DNA of 64,000 bases from Isotricha intestinalis (taxonomy: Eukaryota; Ciliophora; Litostomatea; Vestibuliferida; Isotrichidae). The position numbers were made by a program, and so were the translations under genes. The notes under the pieces were generated by a model, which saw nothing but the letters and a program-made list of their open reading frames with translations, made no database searches and was not told the DNA's origin. The DNA is taken from NCBI GenBank assembly GCA_023807065.1, contig JAJJLU010003502.1, positions 1-64,000 of the forward strand. The letters are read 5' to 3'. The first letter of the stretch is position 1. Each line of letters begins with the position of its first letter. This document shows positions 48,821 through 57,749 of this stretch, piece by piece.

Positions 48821-49978
48821 ATGATTGGTAAAATAATGATATTATTTTCTCTTGTGATTTTAATTATATCATATATAATTTATGATGCAAATCAAAAATT
48901 AAAATCACAAATACCTCAATTTGAAGAATTAAAAGAAACAGGAATGGAAAAAAGAAAATGTAAAAGAATAAACTCAGATTATTCTTTTGAAGATATTTTT
49001 CAATTAAATGATGAATTTATTATAGCATCAACAATATTTGATGATATATATGAATTTAAATATTATAATGAATATATGACAAAAGGTAAAATTTATGCGT
49101 TTAATTTAAAAACTGAAGAATTATTTGAAATTCCTATAAAAAATTTTCCAAAAACAATTTCATTTTCTCCTTTAGGAATAGATATTTTAAACAAAGAATT
49201 TTTATTTGTGATTAATCATAATGGAACACCAAAAGGAAGTAATGATAGAATAGAAATATTTAAAATACTTTTATCAGGTGAAAAAGGAATTGAATTAACA
49301 TATGAAAAAAGCATAATATTACCAGATAGATATTTTGGAACTTTAAATGCAGTTGCTGCAATAGATTTAAATAGTTTTTATTTTACAACATGGCAAGTTT
49401 TTTCATTACCTTTAAAACCTTCAATTTATGAAAAAATTCTTTATAAAATAAAAGAAATTCTTAATATGATTTTACTTTCATACAACATAAAAGGAAATTA
49501 TGTTTATTTATATGATGAAGGTAAAATTTCTAAACTTGAAGAATCAGGTGCACAATTTACAAATGGAATTGTATATGATTCAACTAATAAATTTTTATTT
49601 GCTGTTAGAACAATTGAAAAAGATATTCTAATATATAAAATTGCTGATGATGGAAAAGAAGGAAGTAGAATTGGTAGTATTAAAACTCCATATAATGTAG
49701 ATAATATTTTTTTTAAGGATAATAAATTATATTGTGGAATTAATTCTAATCTTCATATGGTTGGAAAAATTAAAAGTGCAATTAAAGAAAAAGGAAATGC
49801 AAATGATATTTCACATTTTTCTGGTTTTATGGAAATTTCTTTAAATCAAGGAAACAAGATTACTGATATTTTATTACAAGATAAATTTAAATGTGTTAGT
49901 TCAGGAATTAAAGTTGGAAATAAGACTATTATGTCTAGTTTCGCTGATAAAGGTTTATATGTTTGCCAAGAAAAATAA
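48821..49978 (+). CDS. Paraoxonase/arylesterase-like beta-propeller protein, membrane-anchored
   Basis: I take the ATG at 48821 (385 residues). An in-frame TTG ten codons upstream is unlikely to be used. An uncleaved signal-anchor helix (about 3-22, LFSLVILIISYII) is followed by a propeller with the paraoxonase pattern: SPLGIDILNKEFLFVINHNG, then DRIEIFKI, then LNAVAAIDLNSFYFTTWQ, where Asn and Asp side chains bind calcium in the family, and GIVYDSTNKFLFAV later. Paraoxonase-type enzymes are calcium-dependent lactonases and esterases on the outside of membranes or in the secretory pathway. The catalytic His dyad of PON1 is only partly recognisable, so substrate and activity are open. It may be a strictosidine-synthase or SMP-30-type relative. 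Confidence 0.75.
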   Translation: MIGKIMILFSLVILIISYIIYDANQKLKSQIPQFEELKETGMEKRKCKRINSDYSFEDIFQLNDEFIIASTIFDDIYEFKYYNEYMTKGKIYAFNLKTEELFEIPIKNFPKTISFSPLGIDILNKEFLFVINHNGTPKGSNDRIEIFKILLSGEKGIELTYEKSIILPDRYFGTLNAVAAIDLNSFYFTTWQVFSLPLKPSIYEKILYKIKEILNMILLSYNIKGNYVYLYDEGKISKLEESGAQFTNGIVYDSTNKFLFAVRTIEKDILIYKIADDGKEGSRIGSIKTPYNVDNIFFKDNKLYCGINSNLHMVGKIKSAIKEKGNANDISHFSGFMEISLNQGNKITDILLQDKFKCVSSGIKVGNKTIMSSFADKGLYVCQEK

Positions 49979-51638
49979 TTTAAATTATTGTTAATTTTTT
50001 ATTTAAATTGAGTAAACTCCTTATTTAGCTTCATTCTTTTTTTATAATTCTATTATTTTTTTTATTTGAAGAAAAGAAATTTAAAATATTAATTTTGTGA
50101 ATTGCATTTATTAACTAATATATTTTACTTTAATTAAATTATTTAGAATAACATCTTTCAAACAATTTTATCTACAATGAAATTAATTCACACTCATTAA
50201 ATTATAGTAAAAAATAATTCTTAATTATATATATTTTCATTTTAAAGGAAATTTTTTTTCTTATTTTCATCAATAAAAGATTAAAGAGAGTTATCTTTAG
50301 TTAAATAATTATTTTCATTAATTGAAATAATTGACTTATCAAAAGGATTCAGTGTATTCTTAAGAGAAAATGTCATTATTCATTCTTTTTTTTTTTCTTC
50401 TTTCTCTCTAATAAGAAATTGAATTTTTTGATATGTTCATTATTGATTAATATATTTTGATTCTTTTTTCAAAAAGAATTATAATCTCATAATCTTTAAT
50501 TGTAATTTTCTTACCCTCTTTGTTTCTCTTTTTAATTTCTTCATCATTCAAAAAAAAGATTTGATAAATATCTCAGAGTGTAAAATTCACACAATCTTTA
50601 TCTTTGGTTTCATGAAAAATATGAAATTAAATTGAATCAATTATGTTATTTTTATTTATTTAGGAAAAATTTAGATTTTATTTAATCCTTTTAAATTCTT
50701 ATTCATTAAATTATAAAAATTAATCTCTGAAAATATTTCTCTTAATTTCATTAGGTATTTTTAAAAATTTAATTTTTTTATCTAAAAACTGTTTTTCACA
50801 AATATTTAAAAGTTCTGTTAGAAATTTACAGAAATAAAATAAAATTTTAATAGTTATATTATCCAAATAATCTTTTATATTAACTCTTTCATTCTCCTTT
50901 TTATTCATTGAAGTTTTAAACTTTTAATTTTTATTAATATAATCAGTTGTTTGATGATAATACATTATCTATTTTTTATTTTAGATAAGCGAAAACACAA
51001 TCAAAATAAATTTAACAAATATATGTAAATTTTAATTTAATTGCTAAAATAAATAGAAAAAACTTGATTGTAAAATAAATGTTTATGATTTTTTTTTATT
51101 TTAATTAATTTTTTTTAATACACTGTGTTTTATATTACTTTATGTCATTTATGAATATGTTTATTGATTAATCTTATTAACAAATTATAAATAAAATAAC
51201 GATTGTTAATAAAAGTTCAAGTATATAGGAATATAATATTTTTTAATTTAAAAGACATTATAGATTAAAAGAAATTTTCACATCACTTCAAAATTATTAA
51301 CTTTCAATAAATTAATATATATAATCAATATAAAATTAAATATACCAAGTTATATACCTTTAATTTACTAATAATAATTATATTCATAATTTATGAATAT
51401 TTTTTAAATAGAAATATTAAAATATTAGACAATGAAAACTTCAAAGAAATTTCTTTTTTAAATTTTATTTTAAAATTTTCTTTGAAATCCTAATATAAAA
51501 AAATAAAATAAATGTAAAGATAATTTTAAATATAACTGAGATATTTAAAAAAAGAAATAAATAATCATGTAATATTGAAAATTTATATCTATAACAAATA
51601 TTTTATTAAAATATTTTCCTAATTTTTTTCTATAAAAA
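49979..51638. other. Long gap; the minus strand holds a likely dead gene (50194-50908)
   Basis: Apart from the relic described separately, this stretch is A/T-rich with homopolymers. The region 50910-51638 shows no coding signal. It includes the 5' flank of the K+ channel gene at its right end. No RNA gene was seen. Confidence 0.55.
50194..50908 (-). pseudogene. Relic gene readable only with TAA/TAG as Gln
   Basis: From the ATG at 50908 the standard code gives 62 residues (KILFYFCKFLTELLNICEKQ is typical) before TAA at 50720. Beyond that stop, coding character clearly continues: FNE-stop-EFKRIK, HIFHETKDKDCVNFTL, DIYQIFFLNDEEIKKRN, KKITIKDYEIIILFEKR. After a frame slip at an 11-A run it continues as MTFSLKNTLNPFDKS and ENNYLTKDNSL, ending at TGA 50194. 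About a dozen in-frame TAA/TAG, one internal TGA and at least one slip break it. The family is unknown to me. In the standard code it is dead. Confidence 0.55.
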
Positions 51639-54600
51639 ATGAGAAGGACAAAATCATTTTATCAAGCAGACGCTGAATTTGATATAATTCAAAAAACAAA
51701 AAATAATAAAACAAATTTTAGAATAAATAATGGCTATGATGATTTAGAAAATCAATTGGATAATACACAAGCAAATTCTTATTTATCAGGATTAGTAAAA
51801 GAAATGAAAGAAACAATGTTAAATGTTGATGATAATATATTTAGCCAAATAAATCAATCAAAACAGAAAAAAAATTCAGATTATATTCTTTCAGTAAATT
51901 ATATAGGTGGAAATAAATTAAAAAAAGTAACAACATTAAATAAGACAACAACATTATTATCAAATAGAAGTGGAAAATCAACGAAAAGTAAAAGAACATA
52001 TGGTCCAAAATCAAATAGAATGAATACTAGACATCATTCAAGTAAAAGCAATAAAAATGGTTCTAAATCAAATAGAATGAATACTAGACATTATTCAAGT
52101 AAAAGTAATAAAAATGGTTCTAAATCAAATAGAACGAATACTAGACATAATACAAGTAAAAGCAATAAAAATGGTTCAACTTCAAGTAGAACGAACAACA
52201 GACATAATTCAAGTAATAGTAATAAAAATGGTTCAACTTCAAGTAGAATGAATAATAGACATAATTCAAATAATAGTAATAAAAATGGTTCTAAATCAAA
52301 TAGAACAGTTAAAAAAAATATTAATTTTGAAAATAAAAATAATTTACCAAGAAATTTAAGTCTTGCTAAAGATATTCTTTTAAGAAAAGAAAAAGAAAAA
52401 TTAAATAAAATTAGTTCTGATAATAGTGAAAATCCACAAAATTTATCATTTATTGGTTTAAGACATATGAATTCAATAAATGCTTTTACAAAAAAAAGTT
52501 CTTTTAAACCAAAAGAAATAAAAAGATTGAGTTTTTTTATGAATCCCTCACCGAATTTTTTAAAACCAATTAGAACAACAACAATGAATAAAAATCCAAA
52601 ATCTGTTAAATTTGATATTCCAAAAAGAACAAGTACTTTGTATGAAAAAAACAAACCAAAAAAAAATATTAATAAAAATGTTAGAAGATGGAGTGAAATA
52701 AAAGATAGAAGAAAAAGTACAAGAGATAATAATTTATTTTCTTTTTTTCAAAGACCAGAATATTTTGAAGAACCTAAAAATAATTATCAAAAAAATATAA
52801 ATTTATCTTCTAAAAGATATTCTTCTGTTAGTATACATAATGATAATGATAATGAAGAATTATTTAAAATTAGTCAATTATCAAATAAAAATATATTACA
52901 ATTAAATGAAATTTCTCGTTCAATGAGAAAAAGTATTTGTTTATCAAATAATTCAAATCTAAATTTTAAATTAAGTGATTTAGATAAAAAAAATTTTCTT
53001 CATGATGAAGATTCCTCACAAAGTTCAAATGGAAGTTCAGAAGAAAGTAATAAAGAAAAAGTAGATGAAGAACAAGAAATAATTGATAAAGAAAAATATA
53101 GAGAATTACAAAGAAAAGGAACAGTATATGATTCATTAGATGAATACAATGATGATGATATATCTACTTTCTTCATTCATCCTGATTCTGAAATTTTAAA
53201 AATTTTAGATTGTACAGTAACTTTTTGTGTTGTATATAATTTAATTGAAATTCCTTTTTTTTTAGGTAATAATGAAATTTATTGTAGAATTGGTAGTTAT
53301 TTTTCTTTTTCTAATTTAATTGAATTATTAATTGATTTAATATATTTTATAGATTTTGTTGTTCATTTTTTTGTTGGATTTTATAATAATGAAGATGTTT
53401 TACAAACAAATTTAATAGATATTATTATTAATAATTTACAAGGATGGTTTATTATTGATTTAATGGGTGTAATACCCTTTAAAACTCTTTTTTCTATTTA
53501 TGATACAAAATGTCAAGATATAAGTTTTTTAAGTTCTTATAAATATCAAAGCCAATTTTATTATTTATTTATTTGCTTTAGATTAGTGAAAACTTTCAGA
53601 TTACACAACAATAAATTTTTACAATATTGTGATGAAATTTTAGATAAATACGAACATTATAATAATTATTTAAGTTTTTATTTAGGTTTTATAATTTTTT
53701 GTATAACAATCCATATTGTAACTTGTTTATTAATTTTTATAGGTAGGAATGATTATCCAAGTTGGATAATATATTTTAATTTTTCAGAGTATAATTTTGC
53801 TAAATTATATTTTATTGGGATTTATTATATCATAACAACAGTAACTACTGTAGGTTATGGAGACTTAACTTGTATTACACCAAAAGAGAAAATATTTGGA
53901 ATTTTAGTTGAAATTGTTGGTATTATTGCTTATTCTTGGGTTGTTAGTTCAATTAGTAATTATGTTAAAAGTAAAAGTGATGATGAAGAAGAATATTTTA
54001 AAAAATATCAAATTTTAGAAAAAATAAAAATGACTTATAAAGACTTTTCTGATGATTTGTTTGAAAGAATTGATAGATATTTAAAACATAAACAAAATAA
54101 TGAAGAACAAGAAAAAAATTTAATTGAAGAACTTCCTATTTCTTTAAAAAATACTCTTGTTTATAGTATGTTCGAACCTATTATTCAAAATTTTATTTTT
54201 TTTAAAAATTTTGACAATAAAGATTTTATAGTTAAAGTGATATTTTGTTTTAAACCAATTATGGCAATAAGAAATGATATTTTAATTAAAGATGGAGATT
54301 TTGTTGAAGATATAATTTTTGTTAAAAAAGGTAAATTAAGTTTAGAATTATCAATAAAATTAACACCAGACAATCCAGAACAAGACAATAATAGTAATAA
54401 ATTAAATATGATACATACAAATTATACAAATCAAAATATAAATCAAATGAAAACTCAAACAACAAAATTTGCAAATTTTATGAATAATATGACATCAAAT
54501 GAAGAAGAATCAGAAGAAGAAGAAATAATAGAATATCAAAATTTTAAAATATTAGATATAAGAAAGAATGAACATTTTGGTGATGTTTTAATGATTTCAA

Positions 54601-55982
54601 ATGAAAGAAGTCCATTAACAGCAATTGTTAAATCTAGAAAAGCAGAATTATTTTATTTAAATAAAAAAGATGCTCTTGAAATTTCAACAAGTTATCCTCA
54701 AATATGGACTAAAATTCAAAAAAAATCAGTATTTAATATGAAACAAATAAAAAGATTAATGGCAAAAGTAATTAAAATATTTCAAAATACATATGGAATG
54801 ACAAGTAGAAAAGATGAAATAAGTAATTCTGATATATCAAAATCAGAATATGAATTACAACCAATTCCAACAATATCAGAATATAATGAAACAAATATTG
54901 ATAATAATAAGAATTATCGAAATAAATATAGTAATAATAATATTCATGATGAAATTAAAAATTTAAAAACTATTGAAGAAGGCACTTTTATTGAAGATGA
55001 GTCAGAAAATTCAAATTCTGATATTTCTAAGTCTAAAATTTCAAATACTTTAACTCATAATTTAGAAAGTATAAATGAAACTGATTCAAGTAATTTTAAT
55101 AATAAAAAATCTAATAGAGATAATTTAACTATTAAAATGGAAAATTGTTCAAATGGAAATATAGATTTTTCTGATGTTTTTTCTATGAATTCTAAAAATT
55201 TTTTAACAGGAAGAAGTCTTTTAACTCCTTATAAACCTGAAGAAATCAATATGGAAATTTATCCAAATGAAAAACAAAATTTTATGCAATTTAAACATTC
55301 TGAAAATTTTAATAATATAAATAATGATTATTTTACAAATATATATAACAATAATAATAATGAAAATTATAATAATAGTATAAAAATTTCAATAAATAAT
55401 AATAATATATCAATGTGTTCTACTGAAATTTCTTTTTCAATAAGTAGTAAATATGAGAATATTGATGAATTAAGTGATTATAGATATTCTAAAACTCCAA
55501 AATTAAGAAAAAGAATAAAATCTTTATTAAAAGATCCAGATTTTGAAAATGACTTTGTATATAATAAATATAAGTCAAATAAAACTACATTAAAAAATTC
55601 AAATATATCAATTAATTCTCTTAATTTACCACATCGTAAAAAAACAATTAAAAAAAGTTGTTCTCAAGAATTAAAAGATAAAAAAAGAAAAAATCAACAT
55701 GAAAAAAATAGAAAATCAGAAAATGATGTAACTTTAACATCTTTGAAAAATAATCCTAAAAATCTTTTAAATATGATTCATGAAAAAAATAATCAAGATT
55801 CTATTAATGTAAATGAACCTCCAACTTTTACTGAATTGATTCAAAATTTTTTAGATAAAGAAAAATTAACAAACAATAAAGAACTTCAAGAACAAAAAGT
55901 AGAATTAAATAAAAAAATTCAGAATATAAGAAGTATGAAAGAACAAAATAGAAATTTTTTGAAAAATAAATTTGTTAGTTGA
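51639..55982 (+). CDS. Voltage/cyclic-nucleotide-gated type K+ channel (CNBD family)
   Basis: This 1447-residue protein has a long basic disordered N-terminus with tandem repeats. A six-helix channel core (about 525-790) includes S2 LIELLIDLIYFIDFVVHFF, S4 RLVKTFRLHNNKFL with few charges, the pore loop YYIITTVTTVGYGDL (selectivity filter TVGYGD near 738, so K+ selective) and S6 ending in VSSISNYVKS. A C-linker and a cyclic-nucleotide-binding domain follow (about 850-1030, with IRNDILIKDGDFVEDIIFVKKG and NEHFGDVLMISNERSPLTAIV). The CNBD is split by an acidic Ser/Glu insert. The last 400 residues are disordered. It belongs to the EAG/HCN/CNG superfamily and sits in the plasma or ciliary membrane, where it sets potential. 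The phosphate-binding cassette lacks the usual Arg-Ala-Ala, so ligand binding is doubtful. It ends at TGA. Confidence 0.92.
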   Translation: MRRTKSFYQADAEFDIIQKTKNNKTNFRINNGYDDLENQLDNTQANSYLSGLVKEMKETMLNVDDNIFSQINQSKQKKNSDYILSVNYIGGNKLKKVTTLNKTTTLLSNRSGKSTKSKRTYGPKSNRMNTRHHSSKSNKNGSKSNRMNTRHYSSKSNKNGSKSNRTNTRHNTSKSNKNGSTSSRTNNRHNSSNSNKNGSTSSRMNNRHNSNNSNKNGSKSNRTVKKNINFENKNNLPRNLSLAKDILLRKEKEKLNKISSDNSENPQNLSFIGLRHMNSINAFTKKSSFKPKEIKRLSFFMNPSPNFLKPIRTTTMNKNPKSVKFDIPKRTSTLYEKNKPKKNINKNVRRWSEIKDRRKSTRDNNLFSFFQRPEYFEEPKNNYQKNINLSSKRYSSVSIHNDNDNEELFKISQLSNKNILQLNEISRSMRKSICLSNNSNLNFKLSDLDKKNFLHDEDSSQSSNGSSEESNKEKVDEEQEIIDKEKYRELQRKGTVYDSLDEYNDDDISTFFIHPDSEILKILDCTVTFCVVYNLIEIPFFLGNNEIYCRIGSYFSFSNLIELLIDLIYFIDFVVHFFVGFYNNEDVLQTNLIDIIINNLQGWFIIDLMGVIPFKTLFSIYDTKCQDISFLSSYKYQSQFYYLFICFRLVKTFRLHNNKFLQYCDEILDKYEHYNNYLSFYLGFIIFCITIHIVTCLLIFIGRNDYPSWIIYFNFSEYNFAKLYFIGIYYIITTVTTVGYGDLTCITPKEKIFGILVEIVGIIAYSWVVSSISNYVKSKSDDEEEYFKKYQILEKIKMTYKDFSDDLFERIDRYLKHKQNNEEQEKNLIEELPISLKNTLVYSMFEPIIQNFIFFKNFDNKDFIVKVIFCFKPIMAIRNDILIKDGDFVEDIIFVKKGKLSLELSIKLTPDNPEQDNNSNKLNMIHTNYTNQNINQMKTQTTKFANFMNNMTSNEEESEEEEIIEYQNFKILDIRKNEHFGDVLMISNERSPLTAIVKSRKAELFYLNKKDALEISTSYPQIWTKIQKKSVFNMKQIKRLMAKVIKIFQNTYGMTSRKDEISNSDISKSEYELQPIPTISEYNETNIDNNKNYRNKYSNNNIHDEIKNLKTIEEGTFIEDESENSNSDISKSKISNTLTHNLESINETDSSNFNNKKSNRDNLTIKMENCSNGNIDFSDVFSMNSKNFLTGRSLLTPYKPEEINMEIYPNEKQNFMQFKHSENFNNINNDYFTNIYNNNNNENYNNSIKISINNNNISMCSTEISFSISSKYENIDELSDYRYSKTPKLRKRIKSLLKDPDFENDFVYNKYKSNKTTLKNSNISINSLNLPHRKKTIKKSCSQELKDKKRKNQHEKNRKSENDVTLTSLKNNPKNLLNMIHEKNNQDSINVNEPPTFTELIQNFLDKEKLTNNKELQEQKVELNKKIQNIRSMKEQNRNFLKNKFVS
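52008..52307 (+). repeat. Five tandem 57-bp repeats (19-residue unit) in the K+ channel N-terminus
   Basis: The unit runs from K/T-S-N/S-R through NTRH or NNRH to SKSNKNGS. Five copies and a partial sixth follow with no gaps. The copies have diverged at a few positions, with one more similar pair at each end. The unit is basic and Ser-rich, so it may bind lipids or microtubules or be phosphorylated. Confidence 0.93.
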
Positions 55983-56538
55983 TTGTTTTTTATTTTTTGA
56001 TTATAAATTCTGAGAATAAAATATTATATGATAATTATAGATAAATTAAAAAAAGTATGATGTGAAAAATAATTAAATTTGTTATATAAAAAATTAGTTT
56101 TATATTGAAGATATATCTTTAAGTGGTATTTTTAATTTAAGATATTTAGTATGATAGTAAACAAATATAAATAAATATTACATATTTTATTTCTTTGAAT
56201 CACTTAGAAAAAAATTATTTAATTTTTGCTTCATCAATTTGAATATTGATTTCTTATATTTCTGAAATTTGTTAAAGAATTTTCTTATTATCATTTATAT
56301 CACAATCTGAATTTTCAAACACTTTATTAAATTGAAACTCTTAGCTTTCTTTGTATTTCTTATTTTTAATTAATTTTTATTTTTTTAGGATAAATAAATT
56401 TATGTTAAAAATTTTAAAATTTTCTGGTTTTTTTTTTAATTATTTTTATTTTTCCAAAAATGATTTAAAAAAATTATCAAAAAAAATAAAAAAAAATAAT
56501 AATTAAATAATAAATAAATTATGAAAAAAAATATTTAA
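55983..56538. other. Gap with a coding-like minus-strand tail (56200-56400)
   Basis: On the minus strand from about 56400 the frame reads NKKYKES-stop-EFQFNKVFE, then NSDCDINDNKKIL-stop-QISEI, and ends at TGA 56200, with TAA codons inside. It looks like the C-terminus of a protein whose Gln codons are TAA. The rest is A/T-rich spacer between the convergent K+ channel and AGC kinase genes. Confidence 0.5.
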
Positions 56539-57678
56539 TTACCATTTCAAAAAAGGATCTTCTTCAGGATCAATTTCTTTTGCTTCTGTATCGGTATCAA
56601 CAATTTCAATACCTTCAATCTCATTTTTTTTATCTTTTTTTCTTCTAGGTTGTTTTTCTTTTTCTAATTCTTTTTCATTTCTTTCTTTTTCCATAATTTC
56701 TTTTTTTTTCTCAAAAGCTTCAAACAGTTTTTTATTAGTTTTATCATTTAAATAATAAACCAAATCATAATAATCATTTAATTTAGGAATAAAAGGAGCA
56801 TCAATTAAAGAATCTTCTATATTTTTCCAATTAAAATCATTGAATAATCTATGATCAATAATATCTTTAACACCTCTTCTTAAACAACCAAATCTTTTTT
56901 TAGGATCAGGATTTAATAATTTCTTAATTAAGCTCTTAACATCTTTATCAATAATTTTAGGAAATTTTAATCTATTTGTAATTATATTTTGATAAACTAA
57001 CATAGGATCATGAGAATGAAAAGGATCAACTCCAACAATCATTTCATATAATATTACTCCAATTGCCCAATAATCAATACTTTTATTATAACCTTTATTA
57101 AGGATTAATTCAGGCGAAAGATAATTTGGTGTTCCACATAATGTATATGTTAATTCATTATTTTCTACTTTTTTTATTAATGATATATCTAATAATGTTA
57201 AATAACCATTCTCTTTTATTAATATATTTTCTGGCTTTAAATCACGATATATATAATTAAGACTATGAATATAATTTATTATTTGTAAAATTTGAGAAAA
57301 ATAAAATTTGGATTGTTCTAATGAGAATGATTTTTGCTTTTTTAATAAATTTCTAAATGTTCCTCCTGGAATAAATTCAAATAAAAATCCTAAATATCTA
57401 GGATCATGTGTTGATATTCCTATTATTGTAGGAAGAAATGTAGTTTCTTGAAATTGTTTATATAATTCTATTTCATTATGTAACTTTTCTTGTAAATTTA
57501 AATCAAGAATTACTGATTTTTTAAATACTTTTAAAAAATATATTTTTGGATTTTTTTTCTTATTTATAAAATGATAATGACCACATCTTCCTAAACTTAT
57601 ATATTTATCAATTACAAAATCTCCCATGCTAAATTTTAATTTTTCTAAAGGAGTATTATGTAAATAATTTTCTACCAT
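56539..57678 (-). CDS. AGC-type (PKA-like) protein kinase, atypical DFG
   Basis: The 379-residue protein matches the PKA catalytic subunit in length and order: Lys 50 in IYFLKVFKKS, the catalytic loop YRDLKPEN (144-151), activation segment TLCGTPNYLSPE (179-190) with the phosphorylatable Thr 179, then DYWAIGVILYEM and the RFG motif at DPKKRFGCLRRGV. The tail has the AGC insert FNWKNIEDSLIDAPFIP. Two core motifs are altered. The glycine loop reads SLGRCGHYHF, and DFG reads D-I-S (164-166). Asp 164 is kept, so some activity is possible, but nucleotide handling would be unusual. The last 50 residues are a charged Glu/Lys helix with no hydrophobic motif. No regulatory subunit gene is nearby. It lies 71 nt downstream of the second AMPK-like kinase. 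Confidence 0.88.
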   Translation of the reverse strand: MVENYLHNTPLEKLKFSMGDFVIDKYISLGRCGHYHFINKKKNPKIYFLKVFKKSVILDLNLQEKLHNEIELYKQFQETTFLPTIIGISTHDPRYLGFLFEFIPGGTFRNLLKKQKSFSLEQSKFYFSQILQIINYIHSLNYIYRDLKPENILIKENGYLTLLDISLIKKVENNELTYTLCGTPNYLSPELILNKGYNKSIDYWAIGVILYEMIVGVDPFHSHDPMLVYQNIITNRLKFPKIIDKDVKSLIKKLLNPDPKKRFGCLRRGVKDIIDHRLFNDFNWKNIEDSLIDAPFIPKLNDYYDLVYYLNDKTNKKLFEAFEKKKEIMEKERNEKELEKEKQPRRKKDKKNEIEGIEIVDTDTEAKEIDPEEDPFLKW

Positions 57679-57749
57679 AAATAAAATTAATTTATTATTT
57701 TAGAAAAAAAAAATATATTTTATAATTAAATAAATTTTAACAGAATAAA

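Noticed and set aside
52091..52654. Leu/Phe-rich minus-strand frame over the K+ channel repeats
   Set aside because: It is the antisense of the 19-residue repeat and is hydrophobic only for that reason.
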